Shown here piece after piece: positions 1 to 8,455 of a stretch of DNA of 64,000 nucleotides. A model generated the notes under the pieces. It was not told the DNA's origin, searched no databases, and saw only the letters and a program-made list of their open reading frames with translations. How positions within the stretch are numbered: position 1 is the stretch's first letter; each line of letters begins with the position of its first letter. The DNA is from Lysinibacillus pinottii (GTDB lineage Bacteria; Bacillota; Bacilli; Bacillales_A; Planococcaceae), in NCBI RefSeq assembly GCF_024753545.1, contig NZ_JANTOO010000001.1, positions 1 to 64,000 of the forward strand. The letters are read 5' to 3'. Made by a program: the position numbers and the translations under genes.

Positions 1-11
1 TAAAAGAAAAA

Positions 12-56
12 AGACTGTAGGCAATCTCTCAAATTTTTTGAGTTTGTCTACAGTCT
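12..56 (-). terminator. intrinsic terminator with GACTGTAG arms
   Basis: Arms 12-20 (AGACTGTAG) and 48-56 are exact inverted repeats, with a second inner stem 28-33/37-42. On the minus strand the stem is followed by a T-rich run (1-11), so it fits the end of the minus-strand ORF at 126-440. The GACTGTAG arm recurs in other terminators of the window. Confidence 0.7.
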
Positions 57-58
57 GA

Positions 59-90
59 GAAGAGTCCTAAAAAGGGCTCTTCTTTTTTTT
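59..90 (+). terminator. intrinsic terminator
   Basis: GAAGAG at 59-64 pairs with CTCTTC at 77-82, followed by eight T (83-90). It would end a plus-strand transcript entering from left of the window and sits back to back with the previous hairpin. Confidence 0.75.
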
Positions 91-125
91 ACTTCATGAT
101 AGTGGAATTAATAGCACTCTTCGGA

Positions 126-440
126 CTAATCTGTACGTCCTAATTTCTCCTTTTTGGTTTGTCTTTTAAGTTTTTCATTCATCATTTTCTTGTTAAGAAT
201 GCTTACTCTACCAACCATTAGCAATCTCATATCCTCTACAATATATTGGGCTAACTTCGGATATGTCATCTCCTTCAATACCGAGTCGGAATTTTTGCCC
301 TTGAATGCCCCCTCTATTTGTAAACTCAATATAGTAGTAAAATAGCACCATTTTTTCCATTTTGGTTCCGCCTTTTGTTGTCTTTGTGTCCTCGCAATGT
401 ATTCTGTTTTAGACTTTATTGATACCTGAAGAGAGCTCAT
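126..440 (-). CDS. small hypothetical protein, 104 aa
   Basis: I do not recognise this protein. The frame is open for 104 codons from ATG at 440 (an upstream in-frame TTG lies at 449). The product is basic, with Lys/Arg-rich ends and a mixed helical middle (residues about 55-90), no signal peptide and no clear membrane span. No convincing ribosome site precedes either start. In its favour, a terminator hairpin with a T-run on the same strand follows it at 12-56. It may be a real small gene, a remnant, or a chance frame; the opposite strand carries only a 63-codon overlapping frame. Confidence 0.35.
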   Translation of the reverse strand: MSSLQVSIKSKTEYIARTQRQQKAEPKWKKWCYFTTILSLQIEGAFKGKNSDSVLKEMTYPKLAQYIVEDMRLLMVGRVSILNKKMMNEKLKRQTKKEKLGRTD

Positions 441-522
441 GCTATACAAGTTAAATGTTTCATTTTAATCAAACGAGGCTCTCATTTCCTTTTTCTTGTA
501 TTTGGTACTTGAAAATAAAGAA

Positions 523-556
523 GTCATAGTGTAATATCTGACTAGTACACTATGAC
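523..556. promoter_or_regulatory. YtrA/GntR-type operator
   Basis: A perfect 11-bp inverted repeat: GTCATAGTGTA (523-533), a 12-nt spacer, TACACTATGAC (546-556). The core AGTGTA...TACACT is like the operator reported for B. subtilis YtrA. It ends 14 nt before the first gene of an operon that encodes a YtrA-like repressor (1347-1703), so autoregulation is likely. Confidence 0.8.
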
Positions 557-570
557 ACGAGGTGTTGAGC

Positions 571-1350
571 ATGAAAAGTTTTGTAGGACTTTTAAAAAAA
601 GAATGGGTACTTTACCGCTCATGGTTTTTAATGGGGATATTTGCGGGAATTATGTTTTCTTGGATCGTTCCCTATGGATTACATCAATTTGTTGATCTCT
701 TCCCTAAAGAAAATCAGCTAGCATTTGCCTTTACGCTTCTTGTCCTTTTTGTAGGTGGATTTTATTCTGTTTTACAATTTTTAGCGAGTATGCGTTTGGA
801 TATTAAAGCTAAGGAAAGCTGGCTCCATTCCACTAGTTCCATCACAAAGCTAGTAGGAGCCAAGATGGTCTGTTCGCTCATAGGCTATGCGCTTTTTAAT
901 ACGCTCTTTGTGGGTATTGCCATCTTTAATATAAAAGAAGAGTTTATCGCAAATATTGGACAAATCGTATTCGTTTTAATAGGAATTGTGATTGCGTTAA
1001 CTATTTTCCAATTTATGTTATTTGTTTTGCTGTTGTTCTTTTTAGCTTTTTACTTGCAATTGAAGCATGTGATTGGGCGTTTTTCCATTGTATTGACGAT
1101 GGTTGCTTTTGGACTTACCACATCGGCTTGGGTACGAATAACGGAGAGTCAGTTTTATGACACGGTTTTCCACCGTGGCGCCATTTCGTTAAGCAAATTA
1201 GAACCGTTTTTACCCAAAGTAAAAGCAACGACAACGATGGAATGGAGGCTGGGCTCTATTTATGTTGTTGAAGAAGTAGCTTCTATTTTACTCATCGTAC
1301 TGCTTTTTTTAACGGCATCCAAGTGGCTTGAAAAGGTGGTATTACGATGA
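571..1350 (+). CDS. membrane protein of YtrA-linked ABC system
   Basis: A 259-aa integral membrane protein with about six to seven hydrophobic segments (near residues 20-40, 55-80, 100-120, 130-175, 185-200 and 230-255), of the ABC-2 type permease kind that accompanies YtrA-type regulators. ATG 571 is preferred because GAGG at 559-562 is well placed for it; the GTG at 562 lies in that ribosome site. It is the first gene behind the inverted-repeat operator and overlaps the GntR gene by 4 nt, with the ATPase next. The likely role is the membrane part of an ABC exporter that responds to cell-wall antibiotics; the substrate is unknown. Confidence 0.7.
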   Translation: MKSFVGLLKKEWVLYRSWFLMGIFAGIMFSWIVPYGLHQFVDLFPKENQLAFAFTLLVLFVGGFYSVLQFLASMRLDIKAKESWLHSTSSITKLVGAKMVCSLIGYALFNTLFVGIAIFNIKEEFIANIGQIVFVLIGIVIALTIFQFMLFVLLLFFLAFYLQLKHVIGRFSIVLTMVAFGLTTSAWVRITESQFYDTVFHRGAISLSKLEPFLPKVKATTTMEWRLGSIYVVEEVASILLIVLLFLTASKWLEKVVLR

Positions 1351-1703
1351 CGATGGATTTTTCACGTGATAAACCAATTTATAGTCAGCTTGTCGATCGG
1401 ATATGCGGGGACATTTTAAAGGGGCAGATATTGCTTGGAGATCGACTGCCCTCTGTAAGGGAATATGCAGTCGAAACGGGTGTCAATGTTAATACGGTGC
1501 AACGAGTCTATAAGGAGTTAGAGGCAATGAATATAACGGAAACCAAACGAGGACAGGGTACTTTTATTACGACTAATGAGGAACGCATCGAAGGATTACG
1601 AGATGATATGAAAAATAAGTTAGCCGAAAGTTTTTTAACATCTATCGAGGCGTTGGGATTTTCCAAAGAAGAAATGCTCGTTGTATTAAAAAATAAAGCA
1701 TGA
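1347..1703 (+). CDS. GntR family regulator, YtrA subfamily
   Basis: A 118-aa short GntR regulator. The N-terminal winged helix (residues about 8-75) has the usual pattern, including PIYSQLVDRI, GDRLPSVREYA and NVNTVQRVYKELE. The short all-helical tail, with no sugar or fatty-acid ligand domain, is the mark of the YtrA subfamily. The start overlaps the stop of the preceding gene (ATGA) and AAAGGTGG lies just upstream. It is translationally coupled within permease-regulator-ATPase. By analogy with B. subtilis YtrA it should repress its own operon through the 523-556 palindrome and be relieved by envelope-active compounds; the inducer is inference. Confidence 0.85.
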   Translation: MTMDFSRDKPIYSQLVDRICGDILKGQILLGDRLPSVREYAVETGVNVNTVQRVYKELEAMNITETKRGQGTFITTNEERIEGLRDDMKNKLAESFLTSIEALGFSKEEMLVVLKNKA

Positions 1704-1712
1704 GGTGAAGGA

Positions 1713-2435
1713 ATGTTACAGCTATTAAATGTGTCTTTTCAGTATAAGAATAAGCCCATTTTACAGGATTTATCCTTTTCCTTTCCTATTGGACAGATCA
1801 TTGGGCTCGTTGGGGAAAATGGTAGTGGTAAATCTACACTTCTCAAAGTTTTAGCTGGCTTATTACGCTCCTCAACTGGTGAAGTGGTATTGAATGGTCA
1901 ACCAATTACTCGACGAAGTGCGGATCAAATTGCTTATTTACCAGATACTGATTTGTTTTTTGATTATTATACGGGGGAACAGCTCTTTCAGCACTACGCT
2001 TCTCAATTTGAAGACTTTTCCTATGATAAGGCATGTATAGTAGCTGAATTTTTACAGGTGGATAAAAATAAGAAGCTACGTCAATTATCAAAAGGGAATC
2101 GTGGACGTATGAAAATGGCTGCTACACTGGGCCGAGAAGTTCCTTATTATTTAATGGATGAACCATTTGCTGGGCTAGACCCCATTGTGCGAGAGCAGCT
2201 CATTAAAGGTTTAATTCAATTTACGGACATTGAAAATCAAACGATTTTGCTGTCTACGCATGAATTATATGAGGTTGAACCTATTTTAGATCAAATTATT
2301 TTATTAAAAGCTGGCTCTATCACAGCTTATGAAGACGTAGAGACATTGCGTGATGTGACCAATAAAGATGCGGTTCAATGGATGAAAGGTTTTTATGGTC
2401 ATTCTTCCAATGATAACGATCGCCAACACTTTTAA
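1713..2435 (+). CDS. ABC transporter ATP-binding protein
   Basis: A 240-aa ABC ATPase. The Walker A motif GENGSGKST is near residue 35, the signature region reads LSKGNRGRMK (a YtrB/YhcG-like variant rather than LSGGQ), Walker B is YYLMDEPFAGLDP, and an H-loop follows in STHELYE. The ribosome site GAGGTGAAGG precedes ATG 1713. It lies 9 nt after the GntR gene and probably works with the membrane protein at 571-1350. The variant signature agrees with exporters of the YtrA-regulated group. The next ABC cassette, from 2479, is a separate system. Confidence 0.85.
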   Translation: MLQLLNVSFQYKNKPILQDLSFSFPIGQIIGLVGENGSGKSTLLKVLAGLLRSSTGEVVLNGQPITRRSADQIAYLPDTDLFFDYYTGEQLFQHYASQFEDFSYDKACIVAEFLQVDKNKKLRQLSKGNRGRMKMAATLGREVPYYLMDEPFAGLDPIVREQLIKGLIQFTDIENQTILLSTHELYEVEPILDQIILLKAGSITAYEDVETLRDVTNKDAVQWMKGFYGHSSNDNDRQHF

Positions 2436-2478
2436 CGATAAAGGCTCAGGCGTAACTAAAAAGAAAGGGTGAATAAAT

Positions 2479-3399
2479 ATGACAGAACCAATTGTTCAAT
2501 TGCAAAATCTATCGAAAACCATTCGTGGAAAGCAATTAATACAACAATTAAACATTGATTTATATCCAGGACAAATTACAGGTTTTTTAGGACCCAATGG
2601 GGCAGGGAAAACAACAACGATTCGTATGATGACGGGCCTTATGCATCCAACAGAGGGCAAGGTCATCATTGATGGACTATCGCTACAGGAGCATTATGAG
2701 GAAGCGATTAGCAAGGTTGGTGTGATTGTCGAAAATCCAGAAATGTATAAATTTATGTCGGGCTATAAAAATTTATTGCATTTTGCACGTATGCATAAAA
2801 ATGTTTCAAAGGAACGAATCATGGAGGTCGTTAAACAGGTTGGTCTAGAAAATCGTATCCATGAAAAGGTTGCAACGTATTCTCTTGGTATGCGTCAACG
2901 ACTAGGGCTTGCTCAGGCGCTATTACATCGACCAAAATTTCTAATATTAGATGAACCAACGAATGGTTTAGACCCAGCTGGTATTCGCGAATTCCGTATG
3001 TACCTTCGCAAAATTGCGGCAGAAGATAACGTGTCGGTTTTTGTATCCAGTCACTTATTATCTGAAATTGAGCTAATGTGTGATCGAGTGGCCGTCATTC
3101 AAAATGGGAAGCTAATCGACATTCGTGAAATTCATAATGAAAGCACGTCGTTTTACTATGTGGAAGCACAGCCACAAGAGCAGGTTTCTGCCCATCTGGC
3201 ACAACATGATTACAAGTTTGAGGTAATGAAACAAGGCTATGTAATTGAATTGAAGAAAGAGGATGTTCCTGCATTGACATTAGGGCTTGTGCAAGCAGGT
3301 ATGCAACTATTTGCCGTACAGCCACATCAGAAAACATTAGAGGATCAATTCTTAGAAATGACTGGAGGCGGACAAATTGCTGAAGCTAATTCAAAATGA
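2479..3399 (+). CDS. ABC exporter ATPase, BcrA-like
   Basis: A 306-aa ATPase of the multidrug/bacitracin (BcrA) type. Walker A is GPNGAGKTT (about residue 38), the signature is YSLGMRQRLGLAQAL, Walker B is FLILDEPTNGLDP and the H-loop is SSHLLSE. The roughly 90-residue C-terminal extension is usual for this group. AAGGGTGA precedes ATG 2479. The gene overlaps the permease gene by 23 nt, so the two are coupled. Such pairs export peptide antibiotics or lipid-linked compounds, but similar pairs serve other roles, so bacitracin resistance should not be assumed. The 43-nt gap after the YtrA-type operon may allow read-through from it. Confidence 0.85.
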   Translation: MTEPIVQLQNLSKTIRGKQLIQQLNIDLYPGQITGFLGPNGAGKTTTIRMMTGLMHPTEGKVIIDGLSLQEHYEEAISKVGVIVENPEMYKFMSGYKNLLHFARMHKNVSKERIMEVVKQVGLENRIHEKVATYSLGMRQRLGLAQALLHRPKFLILDEPTNGLDPAGIREFRMYLRKIAAEDNVSVFVSSHLLSEIELMCDRVAVIQNGKLIDIREIHNESTSFYYVEAQPQEQVSAHLAQHDYKFEVMKQGYVIELKKEDVPALTLGLVQAGMQLFAVQPHQKTLEDQFLEMTGGGQIAEANSK

Positions 3400-4315
3400 A
3401 TGGATGAAATTATGGCATAAAAAAGGGACGTGGGCAATGGTCGCTATGCTTGTCCTTGTCATTCTAGTTCCTGGCGGCATCATGAAGTATTATGAGGGTA
3501 AATCATCAGATGAGGGATCATGGCAGGAGATAGAGCAGCAGTCTATCCAAAATAATAAGGCAATGCTGGCAGAGGAGGACATATCCGAGGAAGACAAAGC
3601 ATTTTTTGAAGAGCGAATTGCTATTTCGGAGTACCGATTAGCCCATGATGCGCCGAGTCAAGAAGATAGCAGCCTTGCAAGCTTTATGTCCTTTACAAGC
3701 AATATGCTAACACTTGTCACTTTATTTACGGTGATTACTGCCGCAAGTATTGTCTCCAGCGAATTTTCAACAGGTACTATTAAAATGCTGTTGACTCGTC
3801 CTATGTCCCGTGCGAAGGTGTTAACGTCTAAATTATTGACAACCTTCTTATTCGGTTTGTTTTTAGTTGCTGTAAATGTAGTTGTGAGTGCAATTGTAGG
3901 TTTAGTATTATTTGGTGTAGGCTCAGGTGTGGAATTAGAGATTGTTAATGGTCAGGTGGCTGAAAAGGCAGTATGGAATGATTTAGCCTACCATTATCTA
4001 TTATCTGGCGGTGATTTTGTTATGTCTACATTATTTGCCTTTTTAGTTGGTTCAGTATTCCGTTCGAGCTCATTAGCAATCGGCTTAACGATGTTCCTGT
4101 CATTTACAGGTGGCATGATCATTATGTTCTTAAGTAGATACGACATTGTCAAATACATTTGGCTAACACATGCAGATTTAACTCAGTATGAAAAAGATAT
4201 GTTAATGGTTCCAGATATGACAATGCCTTTCTCGCTAACTGTATTAGCTATTTATGCTGTAATTTTCCTAGTGATTAGTTATACATCCTTTATGAAACGA
4301 GACGTTACTGCATAA
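3377..4315 (+). CDS. ABC-2 permease, BcrB-like
   Basis: A 312-aa ABC-2 family permease. One N-terminal membrane segment (residues about 18-38) is followed by a long, acidic, glutamine-rich extracellular loop (about 40-105) and then five more segments. The motif SSEFSTGTIKMLLTRPMSR after the second segment is typical of ABC-2 permeases. The start is TTG 3377, inside the ATPase gene, with GGAGG at 3364-3368 eight bases upstream. It is the membrane partner of the 2479-3399 ATPase and is followed by a terminator. Confidence 0.85.
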   Translation: MLKLIQNEWMKLWHKKGTWAMVAMLVLVILVPGGIMKYYEGKSSDEGSWQEIEQQSIQNNKAMLAEEDISEEDKAFFEERIAISEYRLAHDAPSQEDSSLASFMSFTSNMLTLVTLFTVITAASIVSSEFSTGTIKMLLTRPMSRAKVLTSKLLTTFLFGLFLVAVNVVVSAIVGLVLFGVGSGVELEIVNGQVAEKAVWNDLAYHYLLSGGDFVMSTLFAFLVGSVFRSSSLAIGLTMFLSFTGGMIIMFLSRYDIVKYIWLTHADLTQYEKDMLMVPDMTMPFSLTVLAIYAVIFLVISYTSFMKRDVTA

Positions 4316-4329
4316 TTTAAAGAAGAACT

Positions 4330-4363
4330 GTGCCCTAATGCTTTATTAGGGTACGGTTTTTTT
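4330..4363 (+). terminator. intrinsic terminator after ABC exporter
   Basis: GTGCCCTAAT (about 4330-4339) pairs with ATTAGGGTAC (about 4345-4354) with one G-T pair, followed by a T-run. It separates the exporter from the nag operon. Confidence 0.8.
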
Positions 4364-4410
4364 ACATCAAGAATTATTAAAAAAGTATTTATTTTTTTTC
4401 AAATTGCGCC

Positions 4411-4467
4411 TATAATAATAGCAACTTAATGAAAACGCTTTTTTTTCATAAAAGTGGTCTAGACAAC
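4411..4467 (+). promoter_or_regulatory. nag operon promoter region with NagR-type operator
   Basis: TATAAT at 4411-4416 is a good -10 with a weak T-rich -35. Downstream is a cre-like stretch starting TGAAAACGCT (4430-4439), which lacks the conserved C of a full cre site, and then the palindrome GTGGTCTAGACAAC (4454-4467). Its centre TCTAGA and half-sites GTGGTCT/GTTGTCT match NagR/YvoA (GntR-HutC) operators. Placed downstream of the -10, it would block transcription when GlcNAc is absent. No nagR gene lies in the window. Confidence 0.7.
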
Positions 4468-4488
4468 TATACCAAAGGGGGATAAAGA

Positions 4489-6438
4489 ATGTTTGCTTTC
4501 TTACAAAAAATCGGTAAGTCACTTATGTTTCCAATCGCGACATTACCGGCAGCAGCCTTGCTTTTGCGTTTAGGTTCTGGGGATATGCTTGGAGCAGTGC
4601 CGAATGAAGCCATTCAGTACATTGCTAGTATTATGGCCGCTTCTGGGAATGCTATACTAGGCAATTTACCTATTATTTTTGCGATTGGTATTGCGATGGG
4701 GTTAGCACATGATAGCAGTGGGGGAGCAGCTCTTGCAGGTGCGATTGCTCACCTCGTATTAGTAGCCGTTTTAGGGACGGTTAATGAAGAATTAAATATG
4801 GGTGTGTTTGGTGGTATTATTGCCGGTATTACGGCAGGCTTACTGTATAACAAATATTATAATGTGAAATTTCCAGAATGGTTATCATTCTTTGGTGGAC
4901 GGCGGTTTGTACCAATTATCACGTCCATCACTATGGCGATTTTAGGGAGCATTTTAGCCATTGCTTGGGGACCAATTCAGGGCGGTATTGATGCTGTCGG
5001 CAATTGGATGATCGGTGCAGGATCACTTGGCGTTGGGATGTATGGTTTCTTCAACCGTCTATTAATACCAGTTGGTCTTCACCATGTAATCAATACGGTT
5101 ATTTGGTTTGATTTCGGTGAATTTACGAATGCCGCGGGTGAAATTGTGAAAGGGGATATCCATCGTTTCTTAGCAGGCGATCCAACAGCTGGACATTTCC
5201 AAGCTGGTTTCTTCCCAATAATGATGTTCGGTTTACCAGCAGCTTGTCTTGCGATGTATTTCACAGCGAAAAAAGAAAAACGACCGATTGTGGGTGGAAT
5301 GTTCGTATCTATCGCTTTAACAGCCTTTTTAACAGGTGTGACGGAGCCGATTGAATTTTCATTCATGTTCTTATCACCTGTTCTTTATGGTATCCATGCA
5401 GTATTAACAGGTATTTCCCTTGCAGTTGCCTATATGGTTGGGTTCCGTGATGGCTTTGGATTCTCAGCAGGGTTAATTGACTACTTGCTAAACTTAGGTT
5501 TGGCCGATAAACCATTAATGCTTCTACCATTAGGTTTAGGCTTTGGGGCCATATATTTTGTCGTCTTTTATTTCTTGATTAAAAAACTGGACTTAAAGAC
5601 ACCAGGACGTGAAGATGATGAGGAAGAGGATGGGGAATCAAATTCAGCTATTTCCGATGATATTGATGTACGTGCCTACTACACAATTGAAGCATTAGGT
5701 GGTAAAGAGAATATTCAGCAAGTGGATTACTGCACGACTCGTTTACGTATGTCCGTACAGGATGCCAGTGTCGTGGATGAGAAAACATTGAAGCAAACAG
5801 GTGCGCGAGGTGTTATGCGTATTAGTAAAACCAATGTACAAGTAATTATTGGAACATCTGTTGAGTTTTTAGCGGAGGCTATGAAAGAACGTCTGCAAAA
5901 AGGCAACCCAGCACCTGCTAATGTCCAGTTGCTGACGGAACAGCCTGTAGCGACAGCAGAAGTAAAAAGTGACGCAACAACAACTTTCCATGATTTTGAA
6001 ATGCCAATGACAGGGGATTTATTACCGTTATCAGAAGTACCGGATGAAGCATTCTCTGCTGGCCTGATGGGTCCTGGTTTTGGGATTCGTCCAACAGATG
6101 GAACTGTTTATGCACCGTTTGACGGTCAAGTGGTGATGATTTTCCCAACGAAGCATGCGATCGGTTTAAAATCTGAAACTGGTGTAGAATTATTAATTCA
6201 TGTCGGTTTAGATACTGTAACACTGAATGGTGAGGGCTTTGACATGCTTGTATCAGATGGTCAAACAATTAAACGTGGAGAGGCATTATTAAAAGCAGAC
6301 ATCACAAAAATAAAGGAACAAGTGCCTTCCATTATTACCCCTGTCGTTTTCACTAGCCTAATGGGGCAAGAGATTACGTTAGAAAAATCAAGTTTCCAAA
6401 GAGCAGGCGCTACCAATATTATTTCATTGAAAAAGTAA
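4489..6438 (+). CDS. nagE: PTS N-acetylglucosamine transporter EIICBA
   Basis: A 649-aa protein with three PTS domains in one chain, the same order and almost the same length as E. coli NagE. The IIC membrane domain covers residues 1 to about 370, with GLAHDSSGGAALAGAIAHL and the LTGVTEPIEFSFMF loop. IIB has the phosphorylated cysteine in DYCTTRLR (Cys415). IIA covers about 500-649, with active His571 in HVGLDTVTLNGEGF and its partner His556. It imports GlcNAc and releases it as GlcNAc-6-phosphate. It is the first gene of the operon behind a NagR-type operator, and its downstream genes encode the matching catabolic enzymes. A glucose-specific transporter is possible but unlikely given that context. 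Confidence 0.93.
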   Translation: MFAFLQKIGKSLMFPIATLPAAALLLRLGSGDMLGAVPNEAIQYIASIMAASGNAILGNLPIIFAIGIAMGLAHDSSGGAALAGAIAHLVLVAVLGTVNEELNMGVFGGIIAGITAGLLYNKYYNVKFPEWLSFFGGRRFVPIITSITMAILGSILAIAWGPIQGGIDAVGNWMIGAGSLGVGMYGFFNRLLIPVGLHHVINTVIWFDFGEFTNAAGEIVKGDIHRFLAGDPTAGHFQAGFFPIMMFGLPAACLAMYFTAKKEKRPIVGGMFVSIALTAFLTGVTEPIEFSFMFLSPVLYGIHAVLTGISLAVAYMVGFRDGFGFSAGLIDYLLNLGLADKPLMLLPLGLGFGAIYFVVFYFLIKKLDLKTPGREDDEEEDGESNSAISDDIDVRAYYTIEALGGKENIQQVDYCTTRLRMSVQDASVVDEKTLKQTGARGVMRISKTNVQVIIGTSVEFLAEAMKERLQKGNPAPANVQLLTEQPVATAEVKSDATTTFHDFEMPMTGDLLPLSEVPDEAFSAGLMGPGFGIRPTDGTVYAPFDGQVVMIFPTKHAIGLKSETGVELLIHVGLDTVTLNGEGFDMLVSDGQTIKRGEALLKADITKIKEQVPSIITPVVFTSLMGQEITLEKSSFQRAGATNIISLKK

Positions 6439-6534
6439 CAAGTCATGGGGCTGTGTGCAGAGGGAACATAGGCAATCATATTGCAAATGGATACCTTTTC
6501 AACAGCCCTTGTTCAAGAAGAGGAGATGTTTTTC

Positions 6535-7686
6535 TTGAGTTTAATAATTCGGAACATCACAGTGGTCAATGCGAGTGGTCGAGATGAACAGATGGATGTG
6601 TGGATGAAGGACGGCAAAATTGCTCAGATTGCCCAGCATATTCACGCGCAGGGCGTTGATCAATTAGAGGGTTCAGGAAAGTTTTTATTGCCAGGATTTA
6701 TTGACATGCATATTCACGGGTCTGCCCAAATGGATACGATGGATGCATCTGATGAAGGGTTACATATCATGGCCCAATCACTATTAAAAGAGGGTACAAC
6801 CAGCTTTTTAGCCACTACGATGACGCAAAGCTTTGACAAAATCGAACGGGCCATCGTCAATGTGGCACAATTTCAGCCAAAGTCAGATGAAGCGGAAGTA
6901 CTTGGTCTGCATATTGAGGGACCTTTCGTATCGAAGCAGCGTGCAGGAGCTCAGCCACTTGATTATATTGTCCAGCCAGATATGGAAGTCATTAAAAAAT
7001 GGCAAGCATTAAGTGGTCAAAAAATTAAACAAATTACGCTGGCACCGGAGGAACCTAATGGAATGGCAGCTGTCCAAAGCCTTTCTGAAAGTGGCGTTAT
7101 TGTATCAATTGGTCATTCCGACGCTACATTTGAGCAAATGCAGGAAGCTGTTCAATTAGGTGCATCACAGGGGACTCATTTATACAATCAAATGCGTCCA
7201 TTCCATCATCGTGATCCAGGTGTGGTTGGTGGTGTTTTGCTAGTAGATGCCATAAAGGCTGAACTAATTGTTGATTTTATTCATATGCATGAAGGAGCTG
7301 TGGAAATGGCTTATCGCTTGAAGGGGGCAGACGGCATTATTTTAATAACGGATGCGATGCGAGCGAAGGGTATGCCCTACGGTGAATATGATTTAGGTGG
7401 TCAATTGGTGCATGTGACAGAATCAGGCGCACATTTATCGAACGGTTCACTGGCAGGCAGTATTTTAACAATGGATCAAGCAGTACGAAATATGCGTCAG
7501 ATTACCAACTGTACATTGGAGGAGCTTGTGAAAATGTCCAGCTATAATGCTGCCCAGCAATTAAAATTAACGAACAAAGGGCAGCTTACAGAAGGGTATG
7601 ATGCGGATGCAGTGATTGTAGATGAACACTTGCTGCTCCATCAAACGATTAAAGCTGGCCGGATCAGGGTGCAGACAAACAATTAG
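6535..7686 (+). CDS. nagA: N-acetylglucosamine-6-phosphate deacetylase
   Basis: Removes acetate from GlcNAc-6-P to give GlcN-6-P in the cytoplasm. The amidohydrolase metal and catalytic motifs are present: FIDMHIHG, HIEGPFVS, SIGHSDAT, GTHLYNQMRPFHHRDPG and the catalytic Asp in ILITDAM. The TTG at 6535 is chosen because AGGAG at 6521-6525 sits nine bases upstream; the in-frame ATG at 6526 touches that site and the far upstream TTG 6481 has none. This gives 383 aa, normal for NagA. It sits between nagE and the SIS gene. The histidine-rich FHHRD replaces the more usual LxHRE pattern but keeps the metal ligand. Confidence 0.93.
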   Translation: MSLIIRNITVVNASGRDEQMDVWMKDGKIAQIAQHIHAQGVDQLEGSGKFLLPGFIDMHIHGSAQMDTMDASDEGLHIMAQSLLKEGTTSFLATTMTQSFDKIERAIVNVAQFQPKSDEAEVLGLHIEGPFVSKQRAGAQPLDYIVQPDMEVIKKWQALSGQKIKQITLAPEEPNGMAAVQSLSESGVIVSIGHSDATFEQMQEAVQLGASQGTHLYNQMRPFHHRDPGVVGGVLLVDAIKAELIVDFIHMHEGAVEMAYRLKGADGIILITDAMRAKGMPYGEYDLGGQLVHVTESGAHLSNGSLAGSILTMDQAVRNMRQITNCTLEELVKMSSYNAAQQLKLTNKGQLTEGYDADAVIVDEHLLLHQTIKAGRIRVQTNN

Positions 7687-7716
7687 GAAGAAATGTTTGA
7701 AATGAAAAGGTGATAG

Positions 7717-8430
7717 ATGATGAATACCTATTTTCAACAAGTCAATCGCTATTTAACAATGGTGGCACAACAAGAAAGTGAACAAATTAACCGTGTAGCT
7801 CAGTTAATCGTTAAACGTCTAGTACAGGGAGGCATTATCCAGTTATTTGGTTCAGGTCATTCCATGTTATTAGCACAAGAATGTTATTTCAGGGCTGGTG
7901 GCTTAGTTCCAGTCAAACCGATACACATTGAATCCTTAATGCTACATCAGGGAGCCCGGCAATCTTCACAAAATGAAAAGAAGCAAGCATTTTTAGCTCC
8001 TTATAAGGATGAGCTACAGTTTGATGACAAAGATGTTTGTATCATCATTTCAACCTCTGCCAACAATCCAGTACCAATTGATATGGCGATTTACGCAAAA
8101 GAAGCAGGTGCGCATACGATATCACTACAATCATTGGCCTATCAACAGCAGCCATCACGCCATCCCTCAGGTCAACGTTTAGAGGATATCGTGGATGATG
8201 TTTTAAATACGCATGTACCACTAGGGGATGGGGTTTTAACAGTTGATGAGTTCCAATATGGACCTGTATCTACCGTATTAGGGGCAGCGCTACTAAATGC
8301 TCTATGCGCTCAGATCATTGAAATTCTGCATGAACAAGGGGCAAGCTTACCCGTATTTGCTAGCAGTAACTTAGGGAACACCAATAATGATGAGCTCATT
8401 GATCAATATGGTCAGCGTATTCATTTTTAA
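7717..8430 (+). CDS. SIS-domain sugar-phosphate protein (UPF0309 type)
   Basis: A 237-aa cytoplasmic protein with one SIS (sugar isomerase) fold. The phosphosugar-binding stretches are LFGSGHSMLLAQE near residues 44-56 and IIISTSANNPVPIDMA around residue 110. It resembles the UPF0309 group found with amino-sugar genes rather than MurQ, GlmS or AgaS. AAAGGTGATAG precedes the ATG-ATG start at 7717. Its place between nagA and nagB suggests a role with GlcNAc-6-P, GlcN-6-P or MurNAc-derived phosphosugars, perhaps an isomerase or etherase-like step. The reaction is not known to me, so no symbol is given. Confidence 0.8.
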   Translation: MMNTYFQQVNRYLTMVAQQESEQINRVAQLIVKRLVQGGIIQLFGSGHSMLLAQECYFRAGGLVPVKPIHIESLMLHQGARQSSQNEKKQAFLAPYKDELQFDDKDVCIIISTSANNPVPIDMAIYAKEAGAHTISLQSLAYQQQPSRHPSGQRLEDIVDDVLNTHVPLGDGVLTVDEFQYGPVSTVLGAALLNALCAQIIEILHEQGASLPVFASSNLGNTNNDELIDQYGQRIHF

Positions 8431-8455
8431 GACCTTAGGAAAAGGAGGATATGTG

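Noticed and set aside
4430..4444. cre (CcpA) site before nagE
   Set aside because: The stretch starts like a cre site but lacks the conserved C in the second half, so it was only mentioned in the promoter entry.
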